Translations under genes and position numbers: made by a program
The notes under the pieces: model-generated
Database searches by the model: none
Told to the model about the DNA's origin: nothing
The model's input: the letters and a program-made list of their open reading frames with translations, nothing else
Shown: positions 56,136-63,213 of the stretch, piece by piece
Position numbering within the stretch: the first letter of the stretch is position 1
Layout: every line of letters begins with the position of its first letter
Assembly: GCA_024998595.1 (NCBI GenBank)
Contig: JACOEK010000001.1
Coordinates: 1,023,197 to 1,087,196, forward strand
Source of the DNA: Nitrospira sp.
GTDB lineage: Bacteria > Nitrospirota > Nitrospiria > Nitrospirales > Nitrospiraceae
Direction: 5' to 3'
Length of the DNA: 64,000 nt

Positions 56136-57186
56136 ACGGAACAATATCTGGTGGATGTCATTTACCTTTCAAGGGCGGCAAGTGCGGCGTTCGACGGAAA
56201 CCTCGGACAAAAAGTTGGCCGAAGCCATTCTCAGTAAAGTCAGAGTGCAGATTGTGGAAGGCAAGTACTTTGACAAGCCGAAAGAGGAAGCCAGGACATT
56301 CGGAGAGTTGATGGATCGTTATTTGCGTGAGCATGCCAGCCGACGGTCTGGCTACCGTCGCTATGTGAACATGGTCACGAATCTGACGGCGCATTTTGGC
56401 AATCCCAGGTTGGAGCAGGTGACGCCGAAAACGATCGTCGCTTATAAGAACAAACGGTACTCGGATGGGGTCACACCGGCCACGATCAATCGTGAAATGG
56501 CGCTCATGAAGAAGGCCTTCAATTTAGCTTGTCGCGAATGGGAATGGACCAAGGACAATCCGGTATGCCGGGTGTCCATGGAGCGGGAGAACAATACGCG
56601 GGATCGATGGCTGACGCGTGAGGAGGAAGCACGACTCCTTGCGGGAGCATCACCGTGGTTACAGGACGTGATAGTCTTCGCGATCCATACCGGGATGCGA
56701 TGTGGGGAAATTCTCAATCTCACATGGGCTGGTGTGGACCTCCATCGACGAACTGCCACGGTGTTTAAATCGAAGAACGGGGAGCGGCGGACCATTCCGC
56801 TGAGTCATACGCTCGTGGAGGCCCTTCACGCTCGTGGCCAGCGCATTGATTCGGAGTTAGTGTTTACGAGCGCGGCAGGGACACCCTTGGATGCTCCCAA
56901 CCTACGACGGAGTTTCCGATTAGCGCTGAAGCACGGACAGGTGTCGGATTTCCGGTTCCATGATCTGCGCCATACCTGTGCGACACGTATGGTGCAAGCC
57001 GGTGTGGACTTGTACAAAGTCCAGCGGATTCTCGGGCATAAATCGCCGATGATGACGCAGCGGTATGCGCATCATTATCCAGAAAGTTTGCGGGATGGGG
57101 TGGCGATTTTCGATGCGGGAAGGACGTTTAGCACAAATTTAGCACAAGCGGGGATTCGGCCAGAGCAGGTTTCGCTAACCTGTTGA
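56122..57186 (+). CDS. Tyrosine recombinase, integrase of island 2
   Basis: A 354-residue integrase. Catalytic residues are in HTGMRCGEILNL (Arg), HDLRHTCATRM (His, Arg), ILGHKSPMM and the nucleophile Tyr in QRYAHH. The start at 56122 has a strong GAAGGAGGAGCAGC site; a longer frame upstream belongs to the excisionase region. Its stop lies 4 bp before the att/tRNA repeat, so it sits at the end of the element as tRNA-targeting integrases do. The last 20 codons contain the paired TTTAGCACAA repeat. Confidence 0.94.
   Translation: MGLVKRNNIWWMSFTFQGRQVRRSTETSDKKLAEAILSKVRVQIVEGKYFDKPKEEARTFGELMDRYLREHASRRSGYRRYVNMVTNLTAHFGNPRLEQVTPKTIVAYKNKRYSDGVTPATINREMALMKKAFNLACREWEWTKDNPVCRVSMERENNTRDRWLTREEEARLLAGASPWLQDVIVFAIHTGMRCGEILNLTWAGVDLHRRTATVFKSKNGERRTIPLSHTLVEALHARGQRIDSELVFTSAAGTPLDAPNLRRSFRLALKHGQVSDFRFHDLRHTCATRMVQAGVDLYKVQRILGHKSPMMTQRYAHHYPESLRDGVAIFDAGRTFSTNLAQAGIRPEQVSLTC
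57127..57147 (+). repeat. Tandem TTTAGCACAA repeat inside the integrase 3' end
   Basis: Two perfect copies (57127-57136 and 57138-57147) at an 11-base spacing lie about 45 bases from the tRNA repeat. The same pair with one change occurs near the left end of island 2 (52939-52959). Probable integrase arm-binding sites. Confidence 0.65.
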
Positions 57187-57191
57187 AAAAT

Positions 57192-57268
57192 TGGTGCCCC
57201 CGACACGAATTGAACGTGCGACCCGCGGTTTAGGAAACCGCTGCTCTATCCAACTGAGCTACGGGGGC
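57192..57268 (-). tRNA. tRNA-Arg(CCT), integration target
   Basis: Acceptor GCCCCCG pairs perfectly with CGGGGGC, and the CCA is encoded. D-arm TAGCTCAGTTGGATAGAG, anticodon stem GCGGT/ACCGC with loop TTCCTAA (anticodon CCT), T-loop GTTCAATTC. Length 77. Its 3' half is repeated at 48918 and 52763. Int of island 2 ends at its 3' side and the prophage integrase ends 28 bp from its 5' side. Confidence 0.97.
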
Positions 57269-57295
57269 ATTCTTTATTTTCAATGACTTGATACT

Positions 57296-58414
57296 CTACT
57301 GCGCGGCTGGGGAATCGGCAAGTGTCATTACAGTGTCCGCCTCAGTCGCTTGAAGGTACTTATCCAATTTCGCAGCCGCCTGCGTCAAGTCCCGCTCTTC
57401 AATCGCGTTGTAACGCTTCCACATCTTCTCAGACTTGTGACCGATTATCTTCATTGCTGTGGCCGTGTCTACGCCGGCCCGCCGAAGATTGGTTGAAGCG
57501 CAGTGTCGAAGGTCATGGAAACGGAAGTCTTGAAGCCCTGCGCCTCTTAAGGCCGACTTGAATGCTCTGGAGATTCTCTGGATTGGCTTTCCCTTGTACA
57601 GGAACACCCGGCTAGTCTCAAGTCTCCGGACTTTGGCGAGCTGTTGAAGTGTGGCCCTAACCGCTGGGGTAAGAGGAACCTCCCGCCGCGTTTTGGTTTT
57701 GGTGTCGGCTGCCCGCAACAGGATGAAGCCTCGTCTCAAATCTACTCGATCCCATGTCAGCTCAATAATCTCAGTAAACCGCTGCCCCAATTGGTAGGCA
57801 AGGAGCAGAATTGGGCGAAGATGCGGCTTCGATGCCTGGTAGAGTCTCGCCCATTCCTCCTCAGTCAGTACCCTGTCGCGCTCGTTTTGAGGGTTAGGCA
57901 TAGGCACCTTAGCCGCAGGATTGCTCTGCAAAAGCCCACGTCTGACAGCAACATTGAGGCAGTGCTTCAAGGCAGTGTGGTCATTGTTTACAGTTTGCAG
58001 GCTGGCGGGCTCGCCATCCTTCCGGACTCGCTTGGCGCGGTAAATCTCAATGTCCTGCGGCTTGATCTCGCTCACAATCTTTCGACCAAAGAAAGGCACC
58101 AGCTGACCCATGACCCGTTCCACGCGATCGCGATAAGTGCGTAGACCTTTCACTTCCTCTAGATTGAGGTACTGTTTCGCCCACTCACAGAACAACATGG
58201 GCCTGGCTTCCTCAGTGACTATTTTGCCTAGCAGAAGGTTGGTCTTGATGGCCGCTTCCATATCGCGGGCGGCTGTTTTGTTGAGAGTCCCCACCTTCCA
58301 CCGCTTGAGTCTCGCGCCAGGAACACCTGGGGCAAGGCGAAGGGTTTTACCGTCTTCGGAGGTAAGGACACGGAACGCGACATAGTAGCTATCAGGTCGT
58401 TTCGTCAAACCCAT
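57296..58414 (-). CDS. Tyrosine recombinase, integrase of the inovirus prophage
   Basis: A 372-residue integrase with GLTKRPDSYYVAFRV at the N-terminal arm domain, a core-binding domain around residues 85-180, and catalytic residues in LGQRFTEIIELTW (Arg), HDLRHCAST (His, Arg), IIGHKS and the Tyr of WKRYNAIEE. The ATG at 58414 has AGAAGG six bases upstream. It differs in sequence from the island 2 integrase. It ends 28 bp from the 5' end of tRNA-Arg; such a place at the tRNA 5' side is unusual. Confidence 0.92.
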   Translation of the reverse strand: MGLTKRPDSYYVAFRVLTSEDGKTLRLAPGVPGARLKRWKVGTLNKTAARDMEAAIKTNLLLGKIVTEEARPMLFCEWAKQYLNLEEVKGLRTYRDRVERVMGQLVPFFGRKIVSEIKPQDIEIYRAKRVRKDGEPASLQTVNNDHTALKHCLNVAVRRGLLQSNPAAKVPMPNPQNERDRVLTEEEWARLYQASKPHLRPILLLAYQLGQRFTEIIELTWDRVDLRRGFILLRAADTKTKTRREVPLTPAVRATLQQLAKVRRLETSRVFLYKGKPIQRISRAFKSALRGAGLQDFRFHDLRHCASTNLRRAGVDTATAMKIIGHKSEKMWKRYNAIEERDLTQAAAKLDKYLQATEADTVMTLADSPAAQ

Positions 58415-58461
58415 TTTACGCCTTCTTGCTTTATACAAATCTGCTTAGAGGATATTCACAG

Positions 58462-58680
58462 CTATCCGTGAATCGATCGACCATCGAGGATCTTCTGCGT
58501 CTCGATCCGCGCTTTGACTGTGTGTTGATCGATCCACTTTTCGAGGTCCTGCTGCTTGAATTTTACGAGACGCCCGACCTTCACGAACCCCAGCTTTCGT
58601 GCTGACACCCAGCCGTAGAGGGTCAGTTTTGATATGCCTAGATACTCCGATGCTTCATCTATTGTCAAAAGCCTGCTCAT
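58462..58680 (-). CDS. Excisionase-like helix-turn-helix protein
   Basis: A 72-residue MerR/HTH_17-type protein (LTIDEASEYLGISKLTLYGW, then KFKQQDLEKWIDQH). The ATG at 58680 has AAGGAG six bases upstream. It lies 47 bp upstream of the integrase and is probably its recombination directionality factor. It is similar in layout to the island 2 protein. Confidence 0.85.
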   Translation of the reverse strand: MSRLLTIDEASEYLGISKLTLYGWVSARKLGFVKVGRLVKFKQQDLEKWIDQHTVKARIETQKILDGRSIHG

Positions 58681-58816
58681 GATCACTCCTTGAACATTTT
58701 GTTTCATGCAATCGCAACGGAATTGGTCCCGTTCTTTTCTGGACCCTTTCAGCGCAGCTGACCATTCGGGACGAAAACTCTAACTCCCAGATGGTGCGAC
58801 CCGTGGCCGGGGAGCA

Positions 58817-58920
58817 GGGCACGGGCCTTCTCGGTCGCCGAGCGTTCAGGCCTGTGTCCTGCGAGTGCCCCGTGCCGCCTCTTTCGTTACGCCCCACCCT
58901 TGGTTGGTGAAGGGTGGGGC
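58817..58920. promoter_or_regulatory. Structured non-coding region with hairpins in the prophage
   Basis: The 268-base gap 58681-58948 holds a perfect 11-bp stem (58891-58901 with 58910-58920, 8-nt loop). Upstream is a GGCACGGG/CCCGTGCC pairing that encloses a smaller CTCGG/CCGAG hairpin. Inoviruses carry their origin and packaging signal in such regions. A terminator for the coat operon is an alternative. Confidence 0.5.
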
Positions 58921-58948
58921 TAGAACATAATTTCAGAAGGAGGCGGAC

Positions 58949-59452
58949 ATGTCCGTTGACAGTACTCTCGGTTCCTCGAACGGTGGACGGCCACTGAGCC
59001 CGGTCGGGAAATACGCGGTCCCTCGGTACCGTGTCACGCTCGTGCGTGAGAGCCGTGCCATGCCGGCGGCGGAATCGGTCCATACGTCGGAAGGTGCTGC
59101 TGCAATCCTCCGGCCATTGTTTGCCAGTTTGGACCGCGAACAGTTCCTCATCTGTGGCCTAGACGCCAAGCACAAGCTCATCGGAATCAATGTGGTCTCC
59201 ACCGGTTCGCTGAACCTGACCATTGTCCATCCCCGTGAAGTCTTCAAGCCACTCATCTTGATGAATGCGGGTGCTTGGCTCTGTGCTCATAATCATCCGT
59301 CTGGCGATATCACCCCAAGTGCCGAAGATCGCGTCCTGACCAAACGGCTGCGCGAAGCTGGTGAACTCTTCGGCATCACCCTCCTCGATCATCTCATTCT
59401 GGCCGAAGAGCGCTACTACAGCTTCGCTGACCAAGGCTGGCCCGGCGCTTAG
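58949..59452 (+). CDS. RadC/JAB-domain protein in the prophage
   Basis: A 167-residue protein with the RadC-type JAMM metal motif CAHNHPSGDITPSAEDRVL and the domain start YRVTLVRESRAM; the zinc ligands are intact. RadC proteins are common on mobile elements; their role is not established (the original repair assignment is doubtful). It has a very strong AGAAGGAGGCGGAC site and is the only plus-strand gene of the prophage here. Its stop overlaps the end of a minus-strand peptide gene. Confidence 0.88.
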   Translation: MSVDSTLGSSNGGRPLSPVGKYAVPRYRVTLVRESRAMPAAESVHTSEGAAAILRPLFASLDREQFLICGLDAKHKLIGINVVSTGSLNLTIVHPREVFKPLILMNAGAWLCAHNHPSGDITPSAEDRVLTKRLREAGELFGITLLDHLILAEERYYSFADQGWPGA

Positions 59453-59577
59453 CGGAGCAGCCGCAACACCCAGGCCGCCCCGGCGGCCACCAACGCCAGC
59501 CCGATCGCCGCCGTGCCCCAGGCGACCAGGTCGACCGCCAGCGCATTGCCGATGGTTTGAATCTGTGACGCCGTCAT
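59449..59577 (-). CDS. 42-residue membrane peptide of the prophage
   Basis: The frame MTASQIQTIGNALAVDLVAW continues with a hydrophobic GTAAIGLALVAAGAAWVLRLL to the stop. A strong AAAGGAG lies upstream. One membrane helix with a basic end resembles small inovirus coat proteins (pVII, pIX or a second pVIII-like subunit) but lacks a signal peptide. It is too short for common gene callers. Confidence 0.72.
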   Translation of the reverse strand: MTASQIQTIGNALAVDLVAWGTAAIGLALVAAGAAWVLRLLR

Positions 59578-59660
59578 GTTGGAACTCCTTTGCCATTTCC
59601 TGACCGCCTCGATTGGGAGAAAAGAGGCAGGCTGCTGCCAGCCTGCCTCGATGGGCTCGC

Positions 59661-59873
59661 TCAGCCCACAATCGCGCGGACGCGCTTAAAGGCGTAAATC
59701 GCCAACGCCACGCCAATCAAGGCCGTGGCCCACAAGAGCAGATCCGCCCGCACTGTGGCCACATCTGCCGAGACCGGAAACAACTGCGCTTGCGAGAGCG
59801 CCGGGACCCCCAAGGCGAACACGAACGCCATGAGCAGCCCCCCGAGCCCTTTGACCCAACCCCATCCCTTCAT
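59661..59873 (-). CDS. Inovirus major coat protein (pVIII-like)
   Basis: A 70-residue precursor. A signal peptide (MKGWGWVKGLGGLLMAFVFA, cleaved near ALSQA) is followed by a mature protein of about 41 residues: short N-terminus with Asp (PVSADVATVRADLL), one membrane helix (LWATALIGVALAIYAF) and a basic C-terminus (KRVRAIVG) that would face the DNA. This is the classical pVIII plan. The ATG has a very strong AAGGAGGTG site, as expected for the most abundant virion protein. Confidence 0.85.
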   Translation of the reverse strand: MKGWGWVKGLGGLLMAFVFALGVPALSQAQLFPVSADVATVRADLLLWATALIGVALAIYAFKRVRAIVG

Positions 59874-59945
59874 ACGGCACCTCCTTGTGCTGGTGGTGGG
59901 TCCGTCCACCCACGCCGCCGGATGACTCGCCGGCGGACGAGCGCC

Positions 59946-60053
59946 TCAGTAATGCTGAGGCAGAATCAGTTTGATGATCAGGCCCACGGCAAAGCCGCCG
60001 AGCCAGAAAATCGCCGTGAAATAGGTCATCGCTTCAATCGCCGGCAGGTCCAT
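59946..60053 (-). CDS. 35-residue membrane peptide of the prophage
   Basis: MDLPAIEAMTYFTAIFWLGG continues with FAVGLIIKLILPQHY to the stop: one membrane helix, no signal peptide. GAAGGGG lies six bases before the ATG. The gene overlaps the zot end by 20 bases, typical of compact inovirus gene blocks. It is probably a minor coat or assembly peptide (pVII/pIX-like), which is inference. Confidence 0.65.
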   Translation of the reverse strand: MDLPAIEAMTYFTAIFWLGGFAVGLIIKLILPQHY

Positions 60054-61038
60054 AGAACACCCCTTCGCCAATCAGTCGCATCGATCCCTCTTCATAGACT
60101 TCTGAGACCATGAGGCCATAGCGTCCGGTGATCTGTGCCGCTGTCAGGATCTCGCCACTGTCCAGGAGATACCGCCAGCCTTGCCGGTCTTTGCTCATTC
60201 CCGCGCCGCCGAGTATTCGCACCGTTCGCTTGGCTGGAGCGGGAGTCGCAGCGGGTGACGGAGCCAGGCCCAAGGGATTGAGCAGGCTGCCCGAGCCTTG
60301 AACGGATGGCCCCGACGTGATGGACGGCACAGACGGTGATCCGGCGGGAGTCGGCTTCGTGGAACCCAGGGATGACCAGGGCCGCCACACCATGAGCGTG
60401 AGAGCAAACAGCCCAGCCGCGATTCCGATCGCCACCCGCGCCGACTTGAAGACGGTATGACTGCGTTTCTCTTCTCGAATGGCTGCCGAGGCGTAACTCG
60501 AATAGTAGGCGTAGATGGCCGGCGAATAGGTGCCGACGAAAGCCCGGATCACTTCGTGGTCCTCCGGATTCCCACGCACCTTGCCCTGATACTTTTTGGA
60601 CAGGCCTACGAAAGCCAGCTTCCGAAACTTCACGGTGGCTTCGATGAGCCGTGTGACGCCTTGCGACATCTGCCGAAAATCCTGACTCATGAGCAGGATA
60701 TCCACGCCGTAATGCCGATGGGTTTCGAGCCAGCGGAGCAATCCTGGTTCGACTTTCTGCATCGACCGAAACACGGTTTGCGCTTCGTCGATAATGACGG
60801 CTGAACCGGGCTGGACATGCTGAAACGCTTGCAACACTTCGACTGAGTCCTTCCAGATCGTGATTTGCTGTTCGAGCGTAGACAGCTCGATCCCTGTAAA
60901 GAGAGACAACCGGTCTAGATAGATGCCATCCACCGCGATATAGAGCCGTCGGCCCTGGTTCACCCACGGCAAAAACTTCTCGCAGATCGCATGATAGGAC
61001 TTCCCCGATCCTGGTACCCCTTCATACAGTTCGATCAT
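60034..61038 (-). CDS. Zot/pI-type inovirus assembly ATPase
   Basis: A 334-residue morphogenesis protein. Walker A is YEGVPGSGKSYHA, Walker B is AVIIDEAQTVF, and a membrane helix (VAIGIAAGLFALTLMVW) near residue 223 is followed by a periplasmic part rich in Pro and Ser. pI/Zot drives extrusion of the phage through the envelope. The ATG at 61038 has AGGAG upstream and shares an ATGA with the preceding peptide gene. The name Zot comes from Vibrio cholerae; no toxin role is implied. Confidence 0.93.
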   Translation of the reverse strand: MIELYEGVPGSGKSYHAICEKFLPWVNQGRRLYIAVDGIYLDRLSLFTGIELSTLEQQITIWKDSVEVLQAFQHVQPGSAVIIDEAQTVFRSMQKVEPGLLRWLETHRHYGVDILLMSQDFRQMSQGVTRLIEATVKFRKLAFVGLSKKYQGKVRGNPEDHEVIRAFVGTYSPAIYAYYSSYASAAIREEKRSHTVFKSARVAIGIAAGLFALTLMVWRPWSSLGSTKPTPAGSPSVPSITSGPSVQGSGSLLNPLGLAPSPAATPAPAKRTVRILGGAGMSKDRQGWRYLLDSGEILTAAQITGRYGLMVSEVYEEGSMRLIGEGVFYGPAGD

Positions 61039-61121
61039 CGAAGACTCCTGAGATACACCCAGATCCACAGCGCGAGGATCACCGTCCACGCATAGGCCCA
61101 TCCAATGACAAGCTGGTTCAT
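61035..61121 (-). CDS. 28-residue membrane peptide of the prophage
   Basis: MNQLVIGWAYAWTVILALWI continues with WVYLRSLR: one membrane helix and basic tail, without a signal peptide. Its ATG overlaps the DUF2523 stop as ATGA, and its TGA overlaps the zot ATG in the same way, so it is translationally locked between the two. Compare pVII and pIX of Ff phages (about 32-33 residues). Confidence 0.7.
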   Translation of the reverse strand: MNQLVIGWAYAWTVILALWIWVYLRSLR

Positions 61122-61393
61122 GAGCCCCACCGCACAAAGGGAATGGTTTGCAGGATAAACCGCGTCCCCATGGCGCTCGCCACGATGGCCAGCGCCTGAC
61201 TCATGCCCGTCGCGCCCAGCACCCACGCATATTGATCCGGAATCACCGGCAGGGTGAGCCCTGCCGTGCCAATAGTGGCGAGCGTACTGTCCGCCACGGA
61301 GAGCAGCGAATCCCAGATACTCAATCCCCAATCCGTGAGCGAGAAAAAGAATTCCTGCAGCCAGCAATAGATGAGCGTCAGAATGGCCGTCAT
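61118..61393 (-). CDS. DUF2523 minor coat protein (pVI-like)
   Basis: A 91-residue hydrophobic protein with segments LTLIYCWLQEFFFSLTDWGL, GTAGLTLPVIPDQYAWVLG and MSQALAIVASAMGTRFIL. This matches the DUF2523 family found just before zot in many inoviruses and considered equivalent to pVI. The ATG at 61393 shares an ATGA with the pIII-like gene. A longer frame upstream is overlapped by that gene. Confidence 0.85.
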   Translation of the reverse strand: MTAILTLIYCWLQEFFFSLTDWGLSIWDSLLSVADSTLATIGTAGLTLPVIPDQYAWVLGATGMSQALAIVASAMGTRFILQTIPFVRWGS

Positions 61394-62658
61394 GTCGTCT
61401 GGCCTCCACCGACGAAAATGATGCGGTAGGCGGCGATGGACGCCGTGGCAATGACCAAGGTGCGCAGGACCGTGAAGAACCAGGCCCATTGGTTGAAGTC
61501 CACGTGCTGGCTGCCAAAGAAGGCCGACGGCAAGGCAATCACGGGCAATGTCGAAGGCCACGTCAACGACTTCAAGAGATTCAGGGTACCCAAGAGGCCG
61601 CTCGTGGACCAGATGGTTTGATGCGCCTGCAAGACCGTCCCAAAAGTCCGGCTCTCATGAGATCCCACGGCACAGGAGGTGGTCGCCTGCGTTTCTTCAT
61701 GCTGAGTGGTGGACCCGTCGGGATTTTGCGTTGTGGTGGTGGTCGTAGTCGTTGTCTGCTGTTGCGTGTTCTGCTGCGGGGTACTCGTCGGAGGTGGGAC
61801 CGTGTCCACCACGACGATATCGCCCGCAGGAACGGGCTTTGGCTTCACGGTTGTCGGCATCTCAGTCGGCGTCACCGCTTGAGAAATAGTGGTATCGGCC
61901 GGCTGTGTCGTGCCATTGGTGCCAACGGGATTGGTGTGAGCTTCGACGGACTTCGGATCGCTGGCCGGAAGGCCTCCAACGAAGTTGGCCACCTGCTGCT
62001 GCGTCGGCGGAATCAACGCATCTTGAACCGGTGAGGTGGACCCAGGAATGCCCTTGCGGTGGCAGACATACAAGCTGTACCCGCCGACCGCAGGACCATT
62101 CACAAAGAAATTGCCGGTGAAGAAGACGGCCGTGCTCAGGCTCTGAAACGGCCCGACGACCCAATCATGCAGATACTCGCTGTCCACGGCACAGAGGGGA
62201 ACATTCGTTGCGCTGAATTGAATGGTCGCGTTGGGATAGGCCGGATTTCCCGGCGTGTTGGTCCCGAAACCTGGGAAGGTCTGCACACCCGCATTCGTGC
62301 TGGTGACTTGCCAGCCCCCAGGAGTCGAGGCCGCCGCTTTGACGGCGGAGAGGTCGCTTTGTGAGTAATACATTTGGGCCAGCACCAAACCCGCACTGAC
62401 CCCGAGGGCCGCCCATCCCACAGGACCAGCGACCATGCGCACCGCCATCGAGGCAGCCGAGGGCGCGAGCGCGGCGGTTGCCACCTGATTCGCCAAGGCC
62501 GAGCGTTGCGCGGCGAGATAGGCAATGCGTTCGGCTTGCGCGATCACTCTCGAATACTGCGTGCCGGTTTGGGCAAGCGATTCACCGGGTGTCACACAGA
62601 AGGAGACCAAGAGACCCCAGATGAGGGTGAGGTAACTGGTTAATGAGAACAGTTTCAC
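61390..62658 (-). CDS. Inovirus adsorption/minor coat protein (pIII-like)
   Basis: A 422-residue protein. It has a signal peptide ending near ESLAQ, a hydrophobic segment at about 75-95, an N-terminal domain with several cysteines (PLCAVDSEYLHDW, YSLYVCHRKG), a linker rich in Pro, Gln and Thr with a run of Thr residues, and a C-terminal membrane helix (FFTVLRTLVIATASIAAYRIIFV). This plan matches pIII, which binds the pilus of the host. The host receptor is unknown. Start is GTG at 62658, overlapping the preceding peptide stop as GTGA. Confidence 0.85.
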   Translation of the reverse strand: MKLFSLTSYLTLIWGLLVSFCVTPGESLAQTGTQYSRVIAQAERIAYLAAQRSALANQVATAALAPSAASMAVRMVAGPVGWAALGVSAGLVLAQMYYSQSDLSAVKAAASTPGGWQVTSTNAGVQTFPGFGTNTPGNPAYPNATIQFSATNVPLCAVDSEYLHDWVVGPFQSLSTAVFFTGNFFVNGPAVGGYSLYVCHRKGIPGSTSPVQDALIPPTQQQVANFVGGLPASDPKSVEAHTNPVGTNGTTQPADTTISQAVTPTEMPTTVKPKPVPAGDIVVVDTVPPPTSTPQQNTQQQTTTTTTTTTQNPDGSTTQHEETQATTSCAVGSHESRTFGTVLQAHQTIWSTSGLLGTLNLLKSLTWPSTLPVIALPSAFFGSQHVDFNQWAWFFTVLRTLVIATASIAAYRIIFVGGGQTT

Positions 62659-62729
62659 AATCGTCCCACTCCGAGACCGGTGAGGAAGGCCAGTAATAAG
62701 ACCGCGACTAAGATAATCGTGAGATCCAC
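62655..62729 (-). CDS. 24-residue membrane peptide of the prophage
   Basis: The frame MDLTIILVAVLLLAFLTGLG then VGRL, starting with GTG, is a single hydrophobic helix with a basic end. A strong AGGAGG lies seven bases before the GTG. It overlaps the pIII-like start as GTGA. Tiny peptides at this place in Ff-type operons are pVII or pIX, so the same role is inferred. Confidence 0.65.
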   Translation of the reverse strand: MDLTIILVAVLLLAFLTGLGVGRL

Positions 62730-62749
62730 TGGCCTTCCTCCTCCTGCCG

Positions 62750-63013
62750 TTACTTCAGGACTTCCAATCCAGACAAATCGAAGAACACGCGGCCCGTCTG
62801 CTCGAACTTCCGCACTTCGATGGAGGCACGGGCCTGTTTGCCTTCGGCCTGCTTGCAGACCTCGATCAACGGCATCTGATCCTCCGGAATCCCCAAGCGC
62901 AGCACCCCCGGATCTTTGCCCTTCACATAGAAGTCCACCGATCTGTAGACCTTGCCTTCCCGGCTCCTCCGTTCCACATACCCCTGCACCGCACCCTCCG
63001 CTTTGACTTGCAT
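62750..63013 (-). CDS. Inovirus ssDNA-binding protein (pV-like)
   Basis: An 87-residue OB-fold-like protein (VQGYVERRSREGKVYRSVDF, then GVLRLGIPEDQMPLIEVC and IEVRKFEQTGRVFFDLSGL). Position between Rep and the coat genes, size and beta-rich pattern fit pV, which coats ssDNA and represses phage mRNAs. No sequence motif alone proves it. Confidence 0.75.
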   Translation of the reverse strand: MQVKAEGAVQGYVERRSREGKVYRSVDFYVKGKDPGVLRLGIPEDQMPLIEVCKQAEGKQARASIEVRKFEQTGRVFFDLSGLEVLK

Positions 63014-63213
63014 CGTCGAGACCTCCTGAATAGTGAGTGAATTTCGAGTCAGCCAAGCGCCTGACCCACACGCCCCGGCCTTCGGACCGGGCTTTTGGCC
63101 TGAGACAGAATTCCGAATCGCATGCTGTACAGCTCAGATACAGGGCGCCTTGTACCCACTTGCACCGACAGCCTCTGGTTCCACAGCCTGGACACATGCG
63201 TCGCCACGATCCG

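Larger units (their letters stand above)
52763..57236. mobile_element. Island 2: Rep-Xis-Int element integrated in tRNA-Arg(CCT)
   Basis: A 4.4-kb element between the att copy at 52763 and the intact tRNA 3' end at 57191-57236. It carries a lipoprotein gene, a ribbon-helix-helix gene with an adjacent palindrome, paired hairpins, an inovirus-type Rep, an excisionase-like gene and an integrase. It has no coat, Zot or other particle genes. Confidence 0.75.

Noticed and set aside
59159..59716. Minus-strand frame across the RadC gene
   Set aside because: It overlaps RadC and the 42-residue peptide gene and has no ribosome-binding site or motif.
60092..60967. Open frame of 291 codons within zot
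   Set aside because: It is out of phase with the zot gene, whose Walker motifs are clear. Its translation is Arg/Ser/His-rich with no family resemblance.
60034..61038. Zot as an enterotoxin
   Set aside because: The name comes from Vibrio cholerae. In inoviruses it is the pI assembly ATPase, and nothing here indicates a toxin.
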